From Peromyscus leucopus (Eukaryota > Chordata > Mammalia > Rodentia > Cricetidae): DNA of 64,000 nucleotides. Shown piece by piece: positions 44,701-56,109 of the stretch; position 1 is the stretch's first letter; each line of letters begins with the position of its first letter. The notes under the pieces are model-generated. The model saw nothing but the letters and a program-made list of their open reading frames with translations. It ran no database searches and was not told the DNA's origin. Made by a program: the position numbers and the translations under genes. The stretch spans positions 38,277,958-38,341,957 of the forward strand of contig NC_051075.1 in assembly GCF_004664715.2 (NCBI RefSeq), read 5' to 3'.

Positions 44701-45415
44701 AATAGTCAAGAGAGAGGGATGTGTAAATATTTGGGTAGATGGGACAAATAGATCAGAGATGCAGATGCATACAGCCACCCTGGCGTTTCCCCTCCCTGCC
44801 CTTCATAGAATTGGCCTGTGCTTCCCAACGGCGTCTCTAGGAAAACTTCCACGGGATAAAAACTCTCATAAATTATGAAAACCCTTAGAAAATATTTAAC
44901 AGCTGCTTTGTGCTCTGGGGGTGACTCTGCATTCCGAAGAGCCTGCTCAAGTGGACCGGTATTTTCATGCTCCTCACAGGAAGCACAGAATATCTTGCAG
45001 CCAGATCCAAAGAGGAGGCTGCGGCAGCATTACAGAAGACAAAGGCCAAGGGGTAGATTTAGCATCCTTCCTTACGGCGCCACACCATCCTCCGACCCAT
45101 ATCTGCTTTGCATGCACAGTTGGAATCCTGCAGTCACAAGACAGGCCACTGAGCAGAGGCCACCTGTTCCTCCTGTGGGCACTGGTGAGTGGCCAGTGGA
45201 TCATGGCGATCTGGTCACCTCCAGGAGGGTTGTGAACGATTTGTGTATCCCCAGCTGTTCCCCAGAGAGCAGCAAAGTCAACTCCACCCCATGTGATGCA
45301 CAAACCCTGTGGATCACTGGGAGCTGGCAGGCTTTCGGCCTGCTTGTGCCTGCTGGGTGATATTGGAGAAATCACTTGCTTTTTCTGGTTTGGAGGGGGG
45401 GTGAGGTGTTTTTGT
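44701..45415. other. Unassigned DNA
   Basis: Contains the overlapping 161-residue plus frame (44875-45360) and 185-residue minus frame (44974-45531). Neither shows a domain, and they cover the same bases. Confidence 0.4.
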
Positions 45416-45496
45416 TTTGTTTTGTTTTGTTTGGAAACAGTGTTTCTCTGTGTAGCTCTGGCTGTTCTGAAACTCACTCTATAGACCAGTCTGGTT
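45416..45496 (-). mobile_element. B1 SINE fragment, antisense
   Basis: A (GTTTT)n tail complement is followed by ggaaacagtgtttctctgtg, tagctctggctgttctgaaa, ctcactctatagaccagtct, where the B1 stops. The left monomer half is missing. Confidence 0.85.
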
Positions 45497-46741
45497 ATAT
45501 GTGCACGTGTGCACAGACACATATCAAACAAACAAACAACACGCTACATTCATAGCTATGACCCGATGAACAGCACAAAGAACCAAAGAAATCTGCCTCC
45601 GGTATTCAACTGTCTGCAAAGGCCCCTGGAAGGCTAATGTTATCAAATGGAAGCTGTGCCCTAGTCTGTTGTCTCGCTCTACCTTAGTAACATAAACAAA
45701 TATACCCGCAGTATGAACGATACTCACTTGTCAACAGCAGCCATAGGTTAGCTACCGCTTTAAAATAGGGAAACATTCAAAGACTTGAGAGCCGGGTGTC
45801 ACTTGCTTACAAGGACAGCAGATCCCTAAAGAGCTGTCAGTCTCCAGTCTTTCTTTCTCTGGGCCTTTCTTCGACAAGTCATTAAATACATCCACTCAGG
45901 TTTATATCTCATCTAAATGCACCACTTATTATAAATATTTTGACAATGAAAAGTGTATTTTGGCAAGTGAGCCATGGCTCCAGTTTTACAAGTATCTCTT
46001 TCCACGCTCTGGAAGCTTCGCTTAGGTTCACGTTTGTGAGTGCGCTCCACTATCATCGTATCAGTAAAATCTACTCTAAACACGAACCTTTATTTTTATT
46101 GTGATTTTGTCGTCGGCAGCTGAGGACAGTGGGTAAAACGTGCGCCCACACCCGCCTCTGAGGCTCCTCTCTGAACTCCTGCTGCTCCCACGGCCATCAT
46201 TGTCCAATGAGTTTCATCCATCCCAGCTAGGAGGAAGTGTTTACACACAGCCAGATTTACACTTACACTTTTATTTTGTATGTTTGTTCCATGGTTTGAT
46301 GAGTCCGAAGAGATCCTTCATAGATAAACGACCACCAACACTGATCCAAACTCGAGGACAGGATACGCACGTTGTTCTGTGGACTTTCTCCGTCTTTCTA
46401 GATGGCTTCCCACAGATGCCCTCCACCTGACCCAAACTTCTCTTTCAGGTTTGGGAGCTGCTGTGTGCAGTCCCACACCCTTGACTAGCAGCTGTCTGCT
46501 GGGACTTGCTGATTGCTTGTGTTTCACGTCTTGTCTTCCGCGTCTGGCCATCACGCCTCTATTGCCCAGAATAACTTCATCCTTTTCTTTGCCTGCCTCA
46601 TTTACTGGGCACAGCAGTAGCTCTTTCTTTTGCCTTCAGGAAGTTCTCCACAAGTTTCTGAAACTTTGTATGTTCCTTTTGGGAGGGGGGGCGTGGAGGG
46701 GGTACCATTCATCTGGAAATTACGTGACATGTAAGTTTATT

Positions 46742-46744
<3 letters not shown>
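45497..46744. other. Unassigned DNA
   Basis: No gene recognised. The part at 45870-46110 has no repeat similarity that I can see and is AT-rich, with mixed codon-free sequence. Confidence 0.4.

Positions 46745-46782
<38 letters not shown>
46745..46782 (+). repeat. (TG)n microsatellite
   Basis: Nineteen uninterrupted TG units. Confidence 0.97.
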
Positions 46783-46786
<4 letters not shown>

Positions 46787-46952
46787 CCCGTCTATATGAA
46801 TTTACTCCCTAACAATGGAGACTTCCTGTACTTCCATCTGCGTCTTCTAAGAGCCTTAGCATGGAGTCAACACTGTTACTGCCCCCTTTCTCAAATCGAC
46901 TGCGAGGTCCTGGCAACTGAAGTTCTAGATTTTATTACTGTTTTCCAAATTT

Positions 46953-47140
46953 GCCAGGTAGCAGTGGCACACGCCTTTAATCCCAGCACTCGGGAGGCAG
47001 AGCCAGGTGGATCTCTGTGAGTTCGAGGCCAGCCTGGTCTACAGAGCAAGATCCAGGACAGGCACCAAAACTACACAGAGAAACCCTGTCTTGGAAAAAA
47101 AAGAAAGGAAGGAAGGAAGGAAGGAAGAAAGAAAAAACCG
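46953..47140 (+). mobile_element. B1 SINE with (GGAA)n tail
   Basis: gccaggtagcagtggcacac, gcctttaatcccagcactcg, gagttcgaggccagcctggt, ccaggacaggcaccaaaact and cagagaaaccctgtcttgg, then an A run grading into GGAA units (about 47100-47135). Confidence 0.94.
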
Positions 47141-47794
47141 AATGAGTCTTTGGCCTATAAACAAATCATTTATTTCTAGGAACTTTTTACTTCTGAGTCT
47201 TTCAGGTAGAAAAAGGAGGATCCCTGTAATCCACATTTGCATAACATCTGTCACTCCTGGCTTTGGGTGCTGAAAATAACAAAACAAACAGCTGGACAGT
47301 GGCAGCAGTAGGAGACAGAGTTCAGGCTGAGGCTCTCCCAAAGCCACCCCAGTTTCACCTAGACTCCCTGGCAGCTGTGCCTGGCCTCAGCAGACTCTTG
47401 GTTAAGGTGTTCAGAGCCCTCTGAGGGCCACCACACTGCTACTGGGTCCCCTTGAAAAATGTTTGTTTCTCAAACACTTTCCGAATTCTTTTGACCCTAC
47501 AGACCAAGACTGTGCACTCTCCACACTGCCAAATGCTCGGGTTAGGCCTTTTTACAGTGGTCTTCATCTTACCCATGCTCAACCCAGTGAAAAGAGAACG
47601 TGGTTCGGAGGACTCACCATGCCAGCTGAATACAGCCTAGGGTGGCTTAGGTTTTGACCATGCTTCAGAGAGGTCCAGGGCAGGCAACCGTTCTGCTGAA
47701 GGGCCTTGGCAACTGTTCATAGTCTTTGGAATGAGTGATTTCTTAGAGTGGTCTAATTCACAGAAAAGCTGCTTTAAAAATAAAGCACTGTTCT
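47141..47794. other. Unassigned DNA
   Basis: No recognisable gene or repeat. Confidence 0.4.
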
Positions 47795-47870
47795 GGACCA
47801 CATTGCAAGTTCCAGGCCAGGCGGGCTTGCATAGTAAAACCCTTTCTCAAACAGAACAAAACAAAACACT
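47795..47870 (+). mobile_element. B1-related relic
   Basis: ttccaggccaggcgggcttg, catagtaaaaccctttctca, then aacagaacaaaacaaaac resembles the 3' half of an old B1/proto-B1. Partial. Confidence 0.5.
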
Positions 47871-49592
47871 GGCTACAAACAGGCTCCATATTCCACTGGG
47901 ATGAATTGTCCCAAATGGCATAAACTATTTTCCTGAGTCCAGTAGCCCAGAGTCTGAGCAACATGCTGGTGATTCTATGAGAAGATGATGCATGCAGATC
48001 ATGGAACTTTGCTCTAAGTCGTGTCTGACCTAACACCACATCTCACCGAGTTGGGAACCGGGAAGTGATCGCTTCCAGACATTCCTACCTGGTTTACACT
48101 CAGCATCGACTTCACCAGCCAGTGTCCTGGGCTCCAGGTAGTATTGCAGGTCTTGGGCTTTCCTGTTCTTTCCTAGCCTGAGATCCGTCTTCACTTCCTC
48201 CACAGCTCCACTTTCTGGGGGTGCCGGTCTTGGCTGAGGTCACGCCTCCTGAGTGCTGGTCGCCGCACAGGGCCACCACACTCCTCTCAACTGAATTTTT
48301 CCCTTGTGTGATCCTTATTCCACACAGACCCTTTATCTCTGTCAACTGTAGCAAGACCAATAGGAATAAAGAGTTGTGAAAAGCAGGATGACGCTGCCAG
48401 CCAGGAAGAGGGAGAGCCTCAAAGTACAACTTTGAGCTGAGTGGCTGCTGTCCTGGGTGAGGCAAGTGCCAGCTCATTGCAGATCAGAGGAGGCCAGTCC
48501 ATGGTGGGGGCGGGGGTGCCCTAGGAACTCACCCTGTCCCTGATTCTGTCTACCTGGAGCGACTTGTCCAGATAGGGCAAATGGCTGCAGATCACAGTTC
48601 CCTCCAAAGGCTCTTCTGAGCCACGTGCTTAACTAAGCCCTCTTCCCAAGCTACTGCTGCTGCCCATCCCACATCACCTCTTCAGAAAGGAGGGATTTTT
48701 CTCCCTCTAGCCCTGATGGTATGGGAGTTAGTCACCAGTCTTTAAGGCTTGGTCACAGTAGTGCTGCATGATGGGACAGGGAGCCGTGTCTTGTGAGGAG
48801 GGGAGGTTCATGGAAAAGGACGTAGGTGTCGGTTGCTGGGAGCTTCTTCCCTGGGGTATGATTTGAGATACATGGTTTTTAAACTCTTTCTGCTTTTCCT
48901 ACCCTAGATATGCCTCAAGGCTCTGTAAATATCACCTTCTCCTTTCCCCATATACAGTAGTCTCTCTATTGAGTTTTTCCTTCTAGAACATTCTACTGGA
49001 AGGGGTTATCAGTGTTGGTGTCTTAACTCTAAAACAGGGGATTACAATTCCTAGCCTTCCAGAACGGGTGAATAACCGCTTTGTCATGAGGAAAATCAAT
49101 ACCTGCCACCACAGGAAGCGGGGTAGGGAGCAGCTGGACAAAGGCCCGCACTCCAGCTGAGCCGCAGGGTCATCTGTGTGACCCGAAAAGGCTGTGCTTC
49201 TCTGCTTGTTTGGTGAGTCAGGCAGGGTGAGTCCAGATAAGACTAGGAGCTTGTGCCAGGTGCTCTCCAGGGAGAGATCGCCGGGCCCCAGTACAGCGCT
49301 CAGCTCCGTGTGGCATTGCTGACCCGGGGTATCCTCTAGGGAAAGTAAAGATCCCTTTGCAGAGCCGAAGGAGCAGTGGGACTGTGCTTGCACAGTGAGG
49401 AAAGCTCACCCATGCCCCACCACAGGGGTCTAGCATCTTCAGGACAGCTTCTCATCCAAAGTCAGCGGAGCGGAACTGGGAGAAAAGGAAAACAGATTTT
49501 AATCTCTTGACTGGGGTCAGGGAAACCCATTGCCTCCATGATCTACACTGCTTGATGGTCAGGTGTCCACCAACACTCTAGTTCCATATGTG
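47871..49592. other. Unassigned DNA
   Basis: About 1.7 kb of unique-looking sequence. Minus-strand frames of 121 (48112-48477) and 136 residues (48983-49393) show no recognisable domain. Confidence 0.4.
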
Positions 49593-49620
49593 TCGTTGTT
49601 GTTGTTGTTGTAATAATAAT
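49593..49620 (+). repeat. (GTT)n then (AAT)n
   Basis: About six GTT units followed by three AAT units. Confidence 0.93.
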
Positions 49621-49639
49621 AGCTTACTGAAATGTTGTT

Positions 49640-50440
49640 TGTACACTCTAAGTCCACCCTTTTAAACATTCAAGAACGCAGTGGTTTCGGTGGACTCTCA
49701 GAGGAGGGCAGCCACCATCACGGGCCCTTTCTAGAATACACACAACATCAAAATGAAACTCTGACCTGTTGAGCATCCTGACCGTGCGCCCGTAACCCCT
49801 CCCCTACGCTACCGGCTGCTCGGTAGATAGATTTGCCGTTCTGACCTGTGTACAGCGCCTGGATGACTCTTGCTTCCTTCATTTGGCTAAAACCATCCAG
49901 GGTCATCTGCGCTATAGCAAGGCTCAGCACTACATTCTCTGTTAGGGCTGAGTAAAACCCCATTGTGTAAATATGCATCACTTTATCTCACCTATTCACA
50001 TGACAGATGTCTTGGCTGTTTCCACTGCTTTCCTAATGTAGCTCTGAACATTTATAGACACATCTTTGTGTGGACATATGCTTTCAATTATCTTGGGACG
50101 AAATTGCTGGGCTATACAGAAACTCTTATGTTTTACTTTTTGAGGAACAGCCCAACTATTTTTCCCAGTGGCTACTTGACCATCCCACCAGCAGAATATG
50201 AGGGTTCCAGTTTCTCCCGTCCTCGTCAACACTACCTATTCTCTGGCTGTTGGTTTCTAGCAATCTGATGGATGCAGAGTGGGAGCTCACTGTGATGTCG
50301 ATTTGTATTTCCACTGGAATGAATGGCATCGGGCACCATATGATGTATTCACTGGGCCTTTGCGTATCTCCTTGGAGGAAAGGTGTATTCAAATGCTCTG
50401 TCTCCTCAACAGGCAATTGTTTCTGTGTGTGTTTGTGTGT
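49640..50440 (-). mobile_element. Ancient L1M/HAL1-like fragment, antisense
   Basis: The plus strand has the reverse complement of old L1 3' sequence: acattcaagaacgcagtggt, then ggctgagtaaaaccccattg, catctttgtgtggacatatg, aaattgctgggctatacaga, catcccaccagcagaatatg, agggttccagtttctcccgt. Non-coding through decay. Confidence 0.75.
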
Positions 50441-50449
50441 GTGAAGAGC

Positions 50450-50700
50450 AGGCATGTGGCAGTCAGAAGGACCACCTCAGGTGCTGACGTGTCTTCTTTG
50501 AGATAGGGTCTCTTCCTTGGTCTCTGCTGTATATATCACACAAGCTGCTCGTGATGTCACAAAACCCTCTCACCTCAGGAGCACTGGGACTACAATGCAC
50601 TCTGCAGTACCTGGCTCTACCTGGGCTCTGGGGGTTTGAACTCGGGACCTCATGCTTGCATGGTAGGCATATGTGCCCACTGAATCACCTTCAGAGCCCC
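50450..50700 (-). mobile_element. B4/RSINE1-like SINE, antisense
   Basis: tttgagatagggtctcttcc, then tctcacctcaggagcactgg, gactacaatgcactctgcag, then the ID-like half: gggtttgaactcgggacctc, atgcttgcatggtaggcata, cccactgaatcaccttcaga, gcccc. Confidence 0.8.
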
Positions 50701-52202
50701 TTTGGTCCACATTTTTTAAGTGTTTAGAGAATATATTCTACTTCATAACTTTGATCATTTGTAAACTAACCTACAAATTCTGGGGAGAACACTGTACATG
50801 CTGCTATGATATAAATAATGGTTTATTATATTGAGGGAATTTTGTCTTAAAATAGACTACTTTTCAGAACAACTTGAAGTTCACAGCAAAATTGAGAGGA
50901 AGCATAAATTTCCCATGTGTCCACACATGCATAGCACCCCTGCTACCAAACATGCCCCCAAACAGTGAAACAGTTGTTAGAACCAGTGAGTCTACACTGA
51001 CAGATTATTATCACAAGTCCCCAAGAGTCTAATGACAGGTACCTACTCATAGCACCAGACAGAGTTTTCCCTGCCCTAAAAGCCCCGTTTTCACCTGTCC
51101 ATCCCTCCCTTCCCCAGCCCCTGATCTTTCCTCTGCCTCTGTGGTTTGACCTTCCCACAATGCCATGTAGTTAGACTCCTATGGTACCTAACATGTTCAG
51201 ATTGAATTCTTACATTTAGCAGGAGGCACCTAATTCCCTCCATGTCTTTTTGTGTCTCGATCGCTCATTTCTTATTAGTGCTGAATAATACCCATTGTGT
51301 GAATGCACCTCAGTTGATTCACCTGCCAGACGGCATCTTTGCTAAAAATATTATTCAAGTTTTTGTGCAGACTTGTTTTCAAGTTCATTTGGGTGAATAG
51401 CAAGGGCTGTGCTTTCTGGATGCATGATAAGACTGTACTTATGTTTACAAAAAAAAAAAAATCGTGGAACTGACTTCCAAAGTGACTGAAGCATTTTGTA
51501 CTCCAACGCCCACCCCCAGCCCGCGGCCATGAGAGTTCCCAGGGCTTCATGTCTTCTCCAGCAGTTTTTTTCATTTTGGATCTTGGCCATGCTAAGTATT
51601 CCGTGGGGTATCACCATTGCTTTAATTGACAGCTCCTCGGTGGGGTGTGAGATCAATATCTTTCATCTGTCATTTGCATCATCTCGGGCTGGGGCATCTG
51701 CTCAGCTCTTTGCCCACACTTTAAACCAGGCTGTTCACTTCCTGTTGCTGTGTTGTAAGAGTTCCTGATACATTTGCTTCACAGAGCAGAAGTGTTCATC
51801 TCTGTGGAATCTAGCGTATCAGTTACTTTTTTCTTAGATCATGCCTTTGATGTTGAACCTAAAAAGGCATGGGCACAGCCAAGGTCATCTAGATTTTCTC
51901 TGTCATCCAGGAGTTTTATATTTATGGCCTTTACCTTTTGGGTTGTTGATCCATTTTGAGTTAACTCTTGCAAAGAAGGAAGAGTCTGTCTGTTTCTGCT
52001 TGTGAGCTTTGCAATTTTAACTTTTTTCTTCAATTGTTGGATTTAATCTGCACTCTAGCTTTGTCTCTGAGTGGTTTTCCTGTCTGATAATATTCTCTCC
52101 TATTCTGTAGAATTGTTTTTCCCCACTTTTTTGACTGTGTACTTTGAAGCACAGACTTCTGATGACACTCAATGCTCTGTTTTTGTCTTTTGTCTCTCTC
52201 TC

Positions 52203-52380
52203 TTTTTCTTTTTTTTTTTTTTAAATATGCTTTGGTGTTTGGCCTGCATGTGTGTCTGTGTGAGGGCATCGGATCCCCCGGAATTGGAGTTATAGACAGT
52301 TTTGAGCTGCCAGGTGGGTGCTGGCAGGTCCTCTGGAAGAGCAGCCAGTGTTCTTAAAGCTGAGCCATCTCTCCAGCCCC
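52203..52380 (-). mobile_element. B2/B3 SINE, antisense, in L1M
   Basis: Plus strand: T run, then atatgctttggtgtttggcc, tgcatgtgtgtctgtgtgag, cggaattggagttatagaca, ggtcctctggaagagcagcc and gctgagccatctctccagcc. This is the reverse complement of the B2-superfamily head and body. Confidence 0.93.
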
Positions 52381-52884
52381 ACAAGGTCAAGCTTTACCCT
52401 CATATTTTTCTTCTGAAAGTCTTGGCTCTTGCATTTAGATCAGCTCTGTACATTTTGAGATGATTCTTGCATATGGTGTGAGTGTTGGCCTCTTCCATGT
52501 GGTTATCCAGGTGTGCTGGCACAGTTACTGGAAATCTATTCTTTAACTGTCTTGGCACCCTCATCAAAAACTCCATTACCAATGAGAGTGGCAGTGTCTG
52601 TTTCTAAAGTGTCAGTACTATCTCACTGATCTGTGTGTCCATCCTCCTGCCAATAGCACGGTGTCTTGTTTCCTACAGCTTCTTGCTGAGTTCTGAAATT
52701 GGGAAGTGTGTCTTCATTTTTCATTTTCAAGATTATCTTGACCAAGTTCTGTGTGTTTCTACGTGCATTTGGGGGTTGACTTGTCAATTTCTGCAAAGAA
52801 CTAATTTGGGATGTTAAAAGGAGTTGTTGAATGCATTCTCTCCAGGTAATGCATCTTAAATCTTCCAATTCACAAACTCTGACT

Positions 52885-53234
52885 TGTAGGCAGATGTATC
52901 TTTTTCTCCAGCAGCTCCCAAATAAACACACTGAGGCTCACATTAATTACAAATGTTTGGCTGATCACTCAGGCTTGGTACTAGCTAACTCTTACACTTC
53001 AAATTAACCCATATTTCTTATCTACCCTCTACCACGTGGCTCATGGCTTGTTACCTCATTTTCTACACGTCTGTGTCTGCTGGCATCTCCTCTGACTCTA
53101 CCCTTCTTCATCTCAGCATCCTTCATTTGTTTGTCCCACCTATACTTCCTGCCTGGCTACTAGCCTGTCAGCTTTTTATTAAACCAATTTGAGTGACAAA
53201 TCTTTACAGTATGCAAAATGATTATTCCACAGCA
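52885..53234 (-). repeat. 3' LTR of the mys-like element
   Basis: Plus strand begins tgtaggcagatg and ends ttattccacagca, so on the minus strand the LTR starts tgctgtggaataat. By eye it differs from its partner by about a dozen substitutions and one indel of about 10 bases near 53070. Confidence 0.93.
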
Positions 53235-53246
53235 TTTCCCCCTTTT
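53235..53246 (-). promoter_or_regulatory. Polypurine tract (plus-strand primer) of the mys-like element
   Basis: The minus strand reads aaaagggggaaa directly before tgctgtgg of the 3' LTR. In retroelements this tract primes second-strand synthesis, which fixes the minus orientation. Confidence 0.85.
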
Positions 53247-55322
53247 GTCTAATTAAAAAAGAAGGTTTTAACTTTAACATAGTAAAATTATATAGAACAA
53301 AAACAGTTATTAAGTAAGAATTACAGTTACAATATCCAGTTTATTTGTGTTGAAAAAATTAGAGAAAATATTCTATTGTCTATCTTATCTTTGTGACTTT
53401 AAAGTTTTATATCTAATTTATTTTTTGTCATAACTGAGGAAAACTTTAACTATGATTATCTAGTCTTCATCTCTGTCAAAGACCCCAGAAGGGTGAAATG
53501 TCTGGATAGTCACCCTAGGTTCTTCCGTGACATTGGGGCATCCAACTCTGGCCTACAGACCTGGTATATCTGACAGACATTTCTGAGAAGTAGGGAATTC
53601 TGAAGGACTGTCCTACCTTGTCTTGGCAAAGTTTGACAGTTTTGTTTTTGGTGTTTGTGTTGCGTCCTGCTGGCCCAGTAACAGTCAGCAACTGAGGCAA
53701 GGGCAGTTATTTTTGTCTACATGGTTAGCTTTTGCCATAAAAATAGCAAACTCCATATGGAGTTTCTTTGATGCCCATCATCTTCTCTGAAGTAGGTTGG
53801 TGCTGCCAGGAGAAGATGTGTCTCACTGTCATGGAAAGCCTTGGGTTATTAAACATTAAATGACATATTCTGTAGGTCTTTGAAGTGTTTGGAGACAACT
53901 ACCTATCTAAATATATCTGTGTATGACCTTGAAAACATACCTAACATGACTATAAGTTTGAATATTATAGATGTATACTAATCTGTATTTCTTAATTATA
54001 TCTTACATTTTTAAATGAGCTACATAAACATATTTTTAAAAAGAGTAGAAGCTTACATACAGTATAACAAAATTAACATTAAATATGTATAAATAAACCA
54101 AAATCCATACCAATGTAAAATATTTTGAAATTAATAGGTTTTTTTGGATTAAAGTAGATTCAATAATCTACCTTTTAGCTCATCATTTTTATATCATATC
54201 CCCCTTTCTTCCTTTAGAAAGAGATCTTTGAATTTAACTTTTTTTTTACTATGACCAATAACAACTTGCAACAAACCCCCTTTAATGATAATAGATAACT
54301 ATAACCCATTTTTCTAGGAATGTGGGCGTCATTCTCTAAGCTACTTTCTGTTGTTTGGGGGCATTGGAATCTTTGAGGGACCCTGAGAAAATTCAGGATA
54401 ATGGTTAAGTCTATAGTAGTTTGTGAGGCTGGATCATCTCAGTCAGCAGCCTTGAAGCTGTTCTGGATGCTGGATCACCTGGGCCATCCATTTTTATTGG
54501 TATCTGGTCCCCTTGTTCTGAGAATACATTAATTTTAAAGGTAACATACATATCTCTATTAATATAAGTATAGACTGTGCATTATACACAAGTCAGCCAA
54601 CAATGATTTTTTTTTGTTATGTGTTTGAGCAGGTAAAATATACATCATGCATCTTGTAGTTCTTTTAGGTTTTTTTTTTTTTTATGTCTGAAGTAAGGAT
54701 TTCAGGGGGTCTTCCTTGATCAAATCTGATTTTCTTTAACCAAGAATGAATCCACAGCCTCTCATTTCCTATGGAAATAAGAGAATAATCTGTTCCCCCA
54801 AAGCAAAATACCTTTTGACTTAAATTTTGAAGTCAAGACATTTTCAAAATATATAGGTTGGTTTAATCTAGCAGCCCTTACAATCCAGTGTGTCCTAGAA
54901 GCCAAAAAAATTCAAAGACAACACAAAAACATACAGTATCAGGACTCTCTGTGTATTTCCCATCTTTACATGGATATATATATCCCTATTATTTCTGAAC
55001 CATTTTTATATACCTTATATACCCTTTCTCTTCTCTCTTCCAAGCCTACACACATTTTCAAACACAATGTGACCCATTTAGAGGCTCTTTTTGTCTGAAT
55101 CTGTCCTTACTGAGCATCTGCAACCTTTTCTGTCTGCATGAGCAAAACCCCAAACCACCACGAAGTACATTGGCTCAAGCCCACAGGCAGTGGCTGGGAG
55201 TTGCCTCTGTATCATGGCCCATGTGAGACATGAGACTAGGAAGGCACTTTTGGTTCCATTTTAGACTTTTTTTAAAAAATTTCTCAGGTTTTGTATGGAA
55301 ATTCTTGCCCCACAATCCAGCT
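53247..55322 (-). other. Internal region of the mys-like element, no coding capacity
   Basis: About 2.1 kb, AT-rich. Only two frames reach 61 residues (53515-53700 and 55175-55360, the latter running into the LTR) and neither resembles a retroviral protein. At the 5' side, three bases after the 5' LTR, the minus strand reads tggattgtggggcaagaa, the position where a tRNA primer site should be. I could not match it to any tRNA by memory. I recognise no other nested repeat inside. Confidence 0.75.
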
Positions 55323-55683
55323 TGTAGGCAGATGTTTCTTTCCCTGCCAGCAGCTCCCAAATAAACACACTGAGGCTCACATTAATTACAAATGTTTGGC
55401 TGATCACTCAGGCTTGGTACTAGCTAACTCTTACACTTCAAATTAACCCATATTTCTTATCTACCCTCTGCCACATGGCTCATTGCTTGTTACCTCATTT
55501 TCTACACATTCTGTTCCCTCTGCATCTGCTGGCATCTCCTCTGACTCTACCCTTCTTCATCTCAGCATCCTTCATTTGTTTGTCCCATCTATACTTCCTG
55601 CCTGGCTACTGGCCTGTCAGCTTTTTATTAAACCAATTTGAGTGACAAATCTTTACAGTATACAAAATGATTATTCCACAGCA
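55323..55683 (-). repeat. 5' LTR of the mys-like element
   Basis: Same boundaries as its partner (plus strand tgtaggcagatg to ttattccacagca), 361 bp. It carries about ten extra bases (around ctgttccctctgcat) relative to the 3' LTR. Confidence 0.93.
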
Positions 55684-55984
55684 CTGGCTGCTTCATTTAG
55701 ATATTCTAAAATTCTTTCAGTGATGTCCTGTTGTTTTCAACCTACAGGACTTGAATTTCTTTGGTTAAATTTACTCCCAATGAGTATTTTGTTCTTTTTG
55801 ATGCTGTTATAGATAAAATTGTTTTCTTAATTTTGGGGTGTTCATTGCTACTGTATAGATATAGAATTGATCATTCTATAGTGGTATTTGCTCTGCCCAT
55901 GACCTTGAGCTATACGGCCCAAAGGAGGTGGTACTTCTTGCCTTCATACATGACCTCTTAAAAGGAGAGGAGAGAGGGATCAGG

Positions 55985-56108
55985 TGGAAGCTTTGGGGCA
56001 TGATCAGACACTGGAGAGCCAGGTGCATTCGTGTGGGTGCTGAGAATTGAACCCAGGTCCTCTGGAACATCAGTCAGTGCTCTTAACCACAGAGCCATCT
56101 CTTTGCTC
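55985..56108 (-). mobile_element. B3/B2 SINE fragment, antisense
   Basis: cattcgtgtgggtgctgaga, attgaacccaggtcctctgg, aacatcagtcagtgctctta, accacagagccatctctttg: the reverse complement of the SINE 5' half. The 3' half is missing or too diverged. Confidence 0.8.
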
Positions 56109-56109
56109 T

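Larger units (their letters stand above)
52885..55683 (-). mobile_element. mys-like LTR retroelement, complete but non-coding
   Basis: This is a 2,799-bp LTR-internal-LTR element in minus orientation, inserted in the antisense L1M. The two LTRs (350 and 361 bp) are nearly identical. A polypurine tract (minus strand aaaagggggaaa, 53235-53246) directly precedes the 3' LTR. The flanks ctgact (52879-52884) and ctggct (55684-55689) form a 6-bp duplication with one mismatch, and the L1M continues on both sides. The 2.1-kb internal region is AT-rich and has no open frame above about 60 residues, so gag, pol and env are absent and mobility would need proteins in trans. Total length, LTR length and 6-bp duplication agree with what I recall for the Peromyscus mys family. 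Confidence 0.9.
50845..55885 (-). mobile_element. Ancient L1M (L1MA/L1MB-like), antisense, split by SINE and ERV
   Basis: The long antisense L1 is collinear with mammalian L1 from the 3'-UTR into the ORF2 reverse-transcriptase region. Landmarks on the plus strand are gttcacagcaaaattgagag, acatgcatagcacccctgct, tccctcccttccccagcccc, ccttttgggttgttgatcca, ttttgagttaactcttgcaa, cttggcaccctcatcaaaaa, atcttgaccaagttctgtgt and, after the ERV, ttgaatttctttggttaaat and ttttgatgctgttatagata. A B3 (52203-52380) and the 2.8-kb ERV (52885-55683) interrupt it. It is heavily mutated and has no long open frame. Confidence 0.85.

Noticed and set aside
44875..45531. 161-residue plus frame and 185-residue minus frame
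   Set aside because: They overlap almost fully on opposite strands. The minus frame enters a B1 fragment. No recognisable protein family.
46379..47020. 213-residue open frame
   Set aside because: It runs through a GT microsatellite (46745-46782) and into a B1 SINE (from 46953), so it is a composite of repeats.
53247..55322. Retroviral gag/pol/env remnants in the mys-like element
   Set aside because: No frame above about 60 residues and no recognisable retroviral motif. The interior is treated as non-coding.
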